Source: Arion vulgaris
Taxonomy: Eukaryota > Mollusca > Gastropoda > Stylommatophora > Arionidae
Reading direction: 5' to 3'
Length of the DNA: 64,000 nt
Assembly: GCA_020796225.1 (NCBI GenBank)
Contig: CM036755.1
Location: forward strand, 85,445,803 to 85,509,802
Numbering within the stretch: the first letter of the stretch is position 1; each line of letters begins with the position of its first letter. Positions 55,940 to 64,000 of this stretch are shown in pieces. The notes under the pieces are model-generated. The model was given only the letters and a program-made list of their open reading frames with translations, did no database searches and was not told the DNA's origin. The position numbers and the translations under genes are program-made.

Positions 55940-56175
55940 CAGAACATATGCTTCTGTTCTGCAACAGCTTGATACTAAAGAGAGTTGGCTATTAAAAATA
56001 AAAAAATGGGGGAAAAACATTTTGTTCTGCAAAAACGATATAAAAGAGAGGCTATTAAATAATATAAAATCAAGGACAAACACTTTTTGTTCTGCAACAG
56101 TTTGATACTAAAGGATTGACTATTAAAAAATTATAAAAAAAGGAAATACTTTAAAGAGAGAAAGGCTATTTTAAA
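55940..56175. repeat. About 60-90-bp tandem (damaged)
   Basis: TGTTCTGCAACAG then CTTGATACTAAAG and GGCTATTAAA recur about three to four times. Confidence 0.8.
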
Positions 56176-56699
56176 TAAAAAATCAAATACAATTAAATAT
56201 TTCGGACACATTAAACGTGGAGCACCAAAAGGGTTTTTTAAAAAAAACGGTTAAAACGAAAAAATGAACACCCGCCCCACCCCATTACAAAAAAAAATTA
56301 AACTAGTGACTAAAAATCAATTTTCCCCGATAGAATTTTGGTTTTTGGTAAAAAATTTTTCTGGGGAAAACGTCCCATTTGGGTTGACTACGTCCTGTAA
56401 TAGATATGTTTATAGTCTGTCCATTAATTCGTAATTTTTAAAAAATTGTTTTTTCTTAAAAACTACCTTTTGGGATCTAAATTTTTTGCAAGCAGCCTTA
56501 GAAATATCCATGACGCTAAAAGAATTTTTTTTTCCAAAGAAAATTTGATGTATTTTGGGTAAATTTTTTCCCTTCAGGTTATTTTAAAAATAAAATTCAC
56601 CCGATTGTACGGGCCAAAAAGATCTACGGTACACAGACGCGTTGTTCTAAAATACATTACGGTAACATTGAAATATCGTGAGTTTTTACGAATTCCCGT

Positions 56700-57960
56700 G
56701 CACCTAATCCGTCGACTTTGAAAGCGGAAAAAGACGTTAAAATTGGGATACCGTTGAAAGTTATAAGGCGACCGGGCCCTTTGTATGAACTATTGTATCA
56801 TTTTGTTGGCTTATAAAAACGGGAGCATTGATATCACATTCATAATGAGTCTGGGCGCATTTTATAACAATGCAAAAGGGTTTTACAGTTTTTAATAACC
56901 CACCCAGGGAATCAAAGAGAGGTCATCTATATTGCGATATTCAAAACCCCTGAAAACGAACGAAACTGGCGTTTGGGTCGAATAGAAACCCCCTTTCGAT
57001 GGTTAAACAGGAAAAAGTGCAAAATTTAAAGGGAAGGGGAAAAAAAGATCAATTGACGACGAAGATGTCATAAGAGGGGAGTTTAAAAATTTTTTGGACA
57101 AATCCTTGTTACTCTCAAAAAATTTGAAATTAAAACTGCAACATTTGCAGCATAGACATTTCTAAAAAAAATTTATAAAAAAATTGAAAGAGCCGCCTTT
57201 TTCCCCTTCAGAAAAACATAAAAGGGCGGGAATATTTTTGTGAAAAGCCACTTTTAAATTTTGCTGCCAAGTAAATCCCTGAGGCAGATCCGTAAAGGGC
57301 GGAAAGGAAAATATGATATTGTTTTTGGACGAATCCTGGGTAAATGCTCACCACACCAATGCAAAAGAAGGGCAACCATTGACGGTGAACAAAAAGAAAA
57401 ATACCAAGCAAAGGCCAGCGTATTATACTAACACATGCAGGAAGTAGTGAAGAAGGTTTTGGGCCGACGCGGGCCCTTTTTTTTTCCAAAAAGTACCGCC
57501 CGGGTAGGGACTCCCACAAAAAATGGACATATTTTCGGGCACTGGATGGAAAAAAGATCTCTTCCAATTTAAACAGCCCATCATCTTGGTAATGGAAATG
57601 CACCCTATCACAACGCAGTATCAGCGGAAGACAAAGTACCACTGCATCAAATACAAAAGATAAAATTTTAACTTGGTTTCAAGGGAAAAATGTCAGTTTC
57701 ATTTTTATATATTTGAAACCGAATTGTTGAAAACCGGTGAGGATGACAAAAAAACAAAGGTGTTTCATATTGAAAAAATCATTGCGGAATACGGCCACAC
57801 GTCTTTGCGACTACCTCCATATCATCCCTAACCGATAGAGCTTGTCGGGGAAAAAGAAAAGGGGAAAAGGTGCCGAACAGAACAGGACTTTTAAAATGGG
57901 GATGTTGAAGTTCTGACAGGGATTTCCTTTCCCAATGATAGACATGCAGTTCTGGAAAAA
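56700..57960 (+). pseudogene. Tc1/mariner (IS630)-type DDE transposase, damaged
   Basis: Across frames on the plus strand: DIVFLDESWVNAHHTN (first Asp at 57328), RLILTHAGSSEEGF, VMENAPYHNAVSAEDKVP (DN-type block with Asp read as Glu, about 57592), TSNTKDKILTWFQGKNVSF and EYGHTSLRLPPYHP then PIELVG (Glu at 57838). These are blocks of the widespread DDE endonuclease family. Terminal inverted repeats were not found. The frame breaks are probably consensus errors. Confidence 0.8.
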
Positions 57961-60900
57961 ATTTTTTAAAACAGGGCTCCGGGGAGGAAGACAGTACCAA
58001 AAAAGATGGTTACAATTTGCCCAGCCAAACAATTATCAACCTCATGGAATCGTCAGATTCGGGATGATAAAAATCATATTTTGATTACAGACTGAAAATA
58101 GAAAGTAACATTTCCATACCCAAAATCGTCTACCATCATAAAATTTTTGTGGTAAAGTTAAGACACCCTGGGGTATAATGGTGATCAAAGGAGGCCCTTT
58201 GTTGAATTTTGGAAATCCAAGTTCACGTTGCACAAAAAGGGGCAACACACTTAATTATTGACCTATCAAGGGGAGAAAAACACCTAATAAAGGTAAAATT
58301 TGGAAAAATTTTCAAAGGGAACTGAAAAATCAAAAATTTGACCCCCTTTTGAAATGTCATAAAAGATCAAAAATTCCCCCGAGGGAAAATCCGTGATCAT
58401 GGACTACTGGTTAGCTTTTTAGGGTTCATGGATATTCTAAGGCTGCATAAAACCCAAATGAGATCCAACAGGTAGTTTTCAGAAAATCAATTTCAAACGT
58501 GCTCACGAATTAATGGACAGGGGCTATACTATTGGGGGAATGTGAAAAAAAGTGAAAAGCTTCACTTCTGTTGTATTCCCCTTTGGTTTTATAAAAAAAA
58601 GTTATTGAAAACGTTTCCCATGATTCCCCTTTTTTTTAAATTTACCCTTTTTTAACTTTTTTTATTAAAAAATGTTTTAGTGCCTTAACCAACCAAGTTG
58701 ACAAAAAATTTTAACACTTTTACTAAAAAAATTTCTGCAGACAAGATGTATAAATGCAAAGGGCAATTTAAATATAATCTTTTCTATGACGGTTTTTTTA
58801 CTACCTTTTTTTCTATAATTTTTAATAATTTTATATAAAATTGGTAATTGTGATCGATATTTTTTGGTCGACCCGCCTTTTTATGCTCCCAAAAATTTAT
58901 CCCCCAAATCCCTTTGGCCTATCGTTTCTGTTGCTCTTTCCCCCACGGAACACATCTCCAATTCCCTTTATAGCATCTTTAATCCCCTAGTCACCACCCC
59001 GTCATTTTTTGAAGGATAAAACCCTTTGTCTGTTTTTTTTTACCACTGAGTTGCTCCCCGAGAACCCACCGTCTCTTCCTCCCCTTTAATTTTGCTCATT
59101 GTTCCTTCTATACCTTAACCCCGGGGTTATAGCTCTCCAGTTCTTTCTCAATGGGGGTACTAATCCACTTGTGTCCCAAACCCGCTTCCTTGTCTTTTGG
59201 GGAAATAGTTCTCCCTTAACTCCTTTTAGTTTTTGACCAATTCTTTGGAAAATCAGTAGGGTTTCCATGGGTATAAAAAAGGGACCTAGTTATGCTTGTC
59301 TATTCATGGTTTTTCTTGAACTTTTTAAAAATGGACCAAAATGATGGTCCCCCTTTCCCTCTGTCTATTTTGGGTACATTGATGACTGGTTTGGGATCAC
59401 TTTATAAAAATTTTAACCATTTGTTTCCCCTTCAATTTAATTTTATTAATGTTTTTAACCCCTTTTATTCGTTTTACTTCTCCCTCTCCACTACTTGTGT
59501 AAAATTTCTTTAATTACTATCAACTTACGCCTATCCCCTATCCTACACGTATATTAATGCCTACTTTATCCAAGTTTTTTCTAAACTTCTTCCATCCCCC
59601 GGGGTTGTCGACTCTTGCCATTCTCCAAACTCTGACCTTGTCGGCTTTGGCGGGCGATGATTTTTTTGAGAGAGGTCCGGGGATCATTTTTTTCGTGGGT
59701 TTTACCCGGAGAGGGGGTTTGTCTCCTTTCACGAGTTCAAAAAAATCACTCGCCAACAGGCCCTTTCCCGCCAGCAAGGACTAATAACTCTGACGAGTAA
59801 AACTTATCTTAACACCACCCCAGTTCCCCCGGGGAAAAAAAGTTTTATTTTCCCCCCATCCCTTTCTCCTTTGATCAGATCCCGAACCCCTTCCTTTTTC
59901 CCCCCTATCCTTTGGGGTTCAGACGGGGCGAAGTCTAAAATATGTTGGTACACGGTTTCCCTTTAAATCCAAAATTCCCGACTCATTTTTACACTGTCCC
60001 GTGGGGCGTCGTCGTTGCAACACACATGTATATAAAAACGCGTACTTTTCTTTCCCCTTTTGGCACGTTTCTTTTGACGATGGTTTCCCATAGGAGTCCC
60101 GAATCTTATTATGCCATTATATGTAAGCGGGGAAAAGGGCTTATATCCGAGACAGGCAAGGGAAAGGGCCAGGGGACCGATTCGCACAACACTTTGCGAC
60201 ATGCCAATGCTCTGACCTGTAACCCCTTCAATGATACTGGCCATTTAAGGGGCTCCCATGTCCAGGGCATGCAACCATCCATATTTCCTTTGCGATTTGG
60301 GGTTTGCTCTGGAGAATCCCGGGTTTTTTCTTTGTTTGGGACCCTTTCAGACGTGGGGGTCAAGTATTAAAATTCTTATGCTTATTTTTTTTCTCTTTTG
60401 CTTTTTTCTATATGGGGATATTTTGCATGTATTCAAGTTATATATTTTCTGATGTTTCATTGTTTTTTTTCCCTTCTATTTCCCAGTTGTTATGTGTGTG
60501 TTTTGTTAAAATTTATTTCGTTACCGTTTTTTTTCCCGATTTTTTTCCCTTTGATACGTTTGTATTTGGTCTTCCATTTGTGTTTCATTTTTAAATTTTC
60601 CCCTTTTTTTCCCTTTGTTTATAAAAGGGCCCTTTTTGGTTTTAAACGTTGCTGTATTTTGTCATTTTTTTTAAATTTGCTTAAAAGTACTTTGTAAAAA
60701 TTTCGTGTTTTGCCAATCAAATAGTTTACTGAATTCCCTATATATTTATAAATAATTCAATCGATAATTAAACGGAAAATTTGATCCCGGGGTTCTTGTT
60801 TATCTGGGAAGGATTTGGCCGCGTAATAATGCAAAGAATCTTTCGGCTGAATGAAAAAGACAATTGATTTTAATTATCTTCGATAGGCAAAGGGGCAAAG

Positions 60901-61020
60901 GTCGCAATGTTACTTAGATAGAGATCTTTTAAAAAGGCCCCCGAAAAAACATTTTAAAAATGCGTGAAGCATTAAAAGGGAAAAAGCTGTTTTTTCTATA
61001 TAATAATTTTTAAATAAGGA

Positions 61021-61025
<5 letters not shown>
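57961..61025. other. Damaged sequence, nothing assigned
   Basis: Several 60-140-codon ORFs exist but none shows a family motif. The composition is dominated by homopolymers. Confidence 0.4.

Positions 61026-61083
<58 letters not shown>
61026..61083. repeat. TA microsatellite
   Basis: About 28 TA units. Confidence 0.97.
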
Positions 61084-61085
<2 letters not shown>

Positions 61086-62250
61086 TAATTGTTTATTATA
61101 CTGATATAAATACTTATATTTTAAAAGGGTTTTATATTCAAATTGCAACACTGATCAGTGCCCAAATACTGTTAAAGTAATAAATTTCGAAAAATTAATT
61201 TCTTTAAAAATAAGTACACGTTAATTATTTTAAATTTTTTGGGGCCTTTTTCTTTTTCTTAAAAACCAGGGTTTTTATATAGAATTTTGGGGGGAAAATA
61301 TGCCAATTTCAGGGTTTTACTGTGTGTTTTTTGCATTATTAACTTTTAAAATTAAAACAGTATCCCCTCGAAATAATAATTATGAACAAACAATGTCTAA
61401 AATAAAAGTACACGTTACTCCCAAAATTTTTAGTGGGGCCTGGGGCCCCCCTGGCCCTTAAAAGGAAACCGCCCCTGAATGAAAAATAATAGTACAGCAA
61501 AAATTTTCAAAAATAAGAAATTTTTTTTGCATAGTCAATGATTTTTTAAATTTGGGCATTTAAAAGGAAATCAAATATCGTTTATAAAAAGCATTCAAAG
61601 CCATTGATGTAGAAGAGAACAAATATATATATTTTATAGAGAATTACAAAGGAACCCCGTCATAAAAAAATATGAATTCAAATATGAATGAGACAATTTT
61701 ATTCTGTACTAAAAAGTTATGAAGGGTTGGGGATTAGTATAAGAGTCGCCCGAAAAAAAATAATTTGGAAGGGCCATGGAAAGGGGAACCATGGAATGGA
61801 TGATTCATGATATGACTGAGAATTGGTTTTTTGCAGTAAGTCGGTACATCTGGTCTATGAGTTACTGAAGTTAAGGGAAAGGGGCATTTAAAGGTGAAAA
61901 TTGGGCCAGGTCGATTTGAAGGATGACGATTCCATGTTACAGGTTTTTTTTATGTCAAGTCTACAGTTGATAAAAATTTTTTTTGAATTCTATGTTACTA
62001 TTTTGTTTAAGAAAGGGGGGGAAAGGGCAACATATGGGTTTTTGTTCACACGAAAAAGAGACAAGGAATATAAAGAACCGCTTCCCCTTTTCCTGCTCCT
62101 CCGTTTAAAATTTTTTCTGGAAAAAAGCTTACCATCCCAAAGATATAAACTTCCTTCTGGTAATCTGCTGGGAAAAACGATATGATGGAAAGTTGGGTGG
62201 GTCAACCATTGTATCTTCTTTTGTCTTTGAAATTAAAAAAGAGTCACATT
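61084..62250. other. Damaged sequence, nothing assigned
   Basis: AT-rich. A GTAAGT near 61838 lacks a matching acceptor and exon. Confidence 0.4.
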
Positions 62251-62449
62251 TTTTTTCAGTTTCAGTTTGAAATATCTTTTATTACACTGGGCATTTCATA
62301 GGTGCTCCGATCTCCTTCCCCAATATTTCCAACAGTGTTAGACTGACCGTACCAGTTCATTTTTAGATGAACCTAAGCAAGTACTTTTGTGCTGTTTTTT
62401 TTTTCTTCTCCCAAACTTCAAACCCCGCTCCTGCAATCTAGTAGTTGAC

Positions 62450-64000
62450 ATGGAGGTTTTAAAAGAACATTTTCTTTGGGGGCCCAAACGGGGCGTTCAA
62501 AACAGCTCTATCAATTGGCTGGTTTCCGATATGGTGGCAGGCCAGCCAGCCCTTTTGATTTCCCCATTTAAAAGACACCCATGTGCCCCGGGGAAGGGTA
62601 TGGATTCTGCCTTGTTGACCTTGTAGTGATTCAGTCCATTGCCTGCGCAAAGAACCAGCCTCACCTCGCAGATCATACTCTGGGAAACCCCAAAATGCAC
62701 GCATGAGTGGGTTTTTTTGACGCCAGTAAACGTAAACATTAGTCACCGCCAGTACCTCCCTTGCCTTTGCTTGTTGTCTTGAAAGGGGCCCCCTTTGGGC
62801 CCCCCTTGTCCATTCTACCACATGAGCATGGAAGGCCCATGGACTTTCGTGAAAATTCCGATCCATCGTGGGTCAAAAATCCCCTTTCCCCCGGGAGATT
62901 TCATCAAATTTATAGTCTTTGTCTTTTATCCAACCCACTGGCCGCCCCCTGCAACCTTTTTCAAAAATGATTGAAAATTTTCCCGTATATTGAAGGCCTC
63001 GGTATTCATTCTTTCCCGTTTTGGGTTTAAATTTTCCCAAACCCCCTCCAACTGGGAAAAAGGGCTGCAGCACGGAACCCACGACTTGCCCCCCTTTTAA
63101 ACGATTTTCCCCTTGTTTAAAGTTTATGCAATGGGTGATCGTTTTTAGCACTTATTTTTGATGTACCAAAAGGGTCTTTTGGGTTCGAGGGCCCAAACCC
63201 GGGTTAAATTGGGAAACCTCATCTTCGCAGGGTTTTCCCTTTTGCAACCGGAGGGTGATACGCATAAACTTCATTTTTGGTTTTTCCATTTTTTAATTGC
63301 GGGGTTTTCTAACAGTGAGGACCTGAAAAGTTCAATGGTGGGGAAAACCCGCGTCTGATACAGGATGACAAACAGTCGTTGCGTGATATTAACCGCCATA
63401 ATTTTTCATTGGGTAAAACCTTCTTTCTTTGATAAAAAAATACTCAACATGTTCCCCGAAACACAAGGGGGCAAATTACCCCAAAATCAAACGATTTGGG
63501 TCCCGGGCAAACCCAAAAAAAGCACAATAGGCGTACAAAAAGGGGGAAAAACCCTGTGATTATTAGTGGAACCATGTTTTCTTTTTCGCTTTTGGGAGGG
63601 GTTTAAATAATTACCAGAGATATAACACCAGGGATGCGGTTAAGTTCCCTTTTGATTTTCCCCCCCAATCGCATCCCCGTTTTTACCCCGTCTTCCCTAA
63701 AAATTATTTAGCAAATGACAAAGATCTTTCCCCCCGCTATTGAGGGTTTTTTTTGATTGACACCTGTATATGTTGAATAGTACAGGTGAAAGAGGAAGCC
63801 CTGTGGCAATCCGGGGAAAATACAGTTTGGGGGCCCCGAAAACCAAACACCACAACGCAAATAACATTCTTTTTTAATAGGACAGAAAAAAGTCGTATGT
63901 ACATAATTTTGTATGAAAAAAATTTACCTGAGGTTTTGATAAGCTGGGGCATGAGATAATCATAGGGACTCTTTTGCACCTCCAAGCCCACCATCACTGC
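62450..64000 (-). mobile_element. LINE K (damaged), RT entering from the window edge
   Basis: Minus strand near the end: YLMPQLIKTSGKFFS, VICVVVFGFRGPQTVFSPDC, then GLPLSPVLFNIY after a frame change (63765-63815). This is the SNRxxxVxVxGxRG...GLPQGxxLSPxLFNIY block of LINE RTs. Downstream to about 62450 the frame is lost but remains plausible C-terminal sequence (RGEAGSLRRQWTESLQ). Its 5' part is beyond the window. Confidence 0.7.

Larger units (their letters stand above)
43320..64000. other. Low-quality sequence block (inferred consensus errors)
   Basis: From about 43.3 kb, runs of four or more identical bases become very common and known repeats appear scrambled. Example: LINE A reads CAGAGACACTTTAAGAGTGT (reverse complement) in clean copies but CGGGAAAACCCCTTTTTGAG at about 50900. 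LINE C at 43480 shows the same kind of change against 17150. Differences are mostly bases replaced by copies of a neighbour. This is not how repeats decay by mutation. ORFs in this block should not be trusted. Confidence 0.8.

Noticed and set aside
61815..61845. AATTGGTTTTTTGCA then GTAAGT
   Set aside because: Only 15 nt from the nearest AG, no pyrimidine tract, and in the damaged block.

Overview
The window is metazoan nuclear DNA. It is AT-rich and repeat-dense, with long introns, non-LTR retrotransposons (LINEs), a Helitron, tRNA-derived SINEs and many minisatellites. No bacterial-style gene is present. The best taxonomic hint is a 134-nt piece of 18S rRNA (23501-23634, minus strand). Its wording looks like a molluscan, perhaps gastropod, 18S gene; this rests on memory and should be checked.

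The most interesting feature is a chain of tiny plus-strand exons. Six clean copies at 2942, 4080, 12220, 16512, 29010 and 31676 are each exactly 27 nt. Each follows a pyrimidine-rich stretch ending in AG and is followed by GTAAGT or GTAAGA. All have phase-1 introns. Only one reading frame is open in all six, and there every exon reads X-W-L-x-x-x-x-(G/A). Two further, damaged copies lie at 46392 and 55744. The window therefore seems to be the interior of a very large plus-strand micro-exon gene coding for a nonapeptide repeat, and nearly everything else is intron content.

Layout: 0.3-2.4 kb holds a 37-bp minisatellite, SINEs and a LINE tail. 4.3-6.5 kb holds LINE A copy 1. 6.5-9.65 kb holds LINE B RNase H pieces separated by 2.7 kb with a nested minisatellite. 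9.7-11.5 kb holds an inverted LINE A fragment in which two segments have expanded into minisatellites. 11.6-15.6 kb holds more minisatellites, a LINE E tail, repeat H and a hAT-like MITE with an 8-bp target duplication. 16.9-27.5 kb holds a LINE C tail and a minus-strand Helitron (HUH Rep plus PIF1-like helicase), which is split by a 5.5-kb LINE D and a deleted LINE E. LINE D carries spacer plus 18S rRNA sequence at its 5' end. 27.6-31.6 kb holds simple repeats and SINEs. 31.8-35.9 kb holds LINE F with a small Penelope-like insertion. 36.1-41.4 kb holds LINE G and LINE A copy 2, both inserted in a 39-bp minisatellite. 41.4-43.4 kb holds a second copy of repeat H.

From about 43.3 kb to the end the sequence changes character. 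It is full of homopolymer runs, and repeats that are readable upstream reappear scrambled, with bases replaced by copies of their neighbours. This looks like poor consensus rather than biology. Recognisable but damaged LINEs C, J, I, A and K, minisatellites and a Tc1/mariner-type DDE transposase remain. Reading-frame statements there are unreliable.
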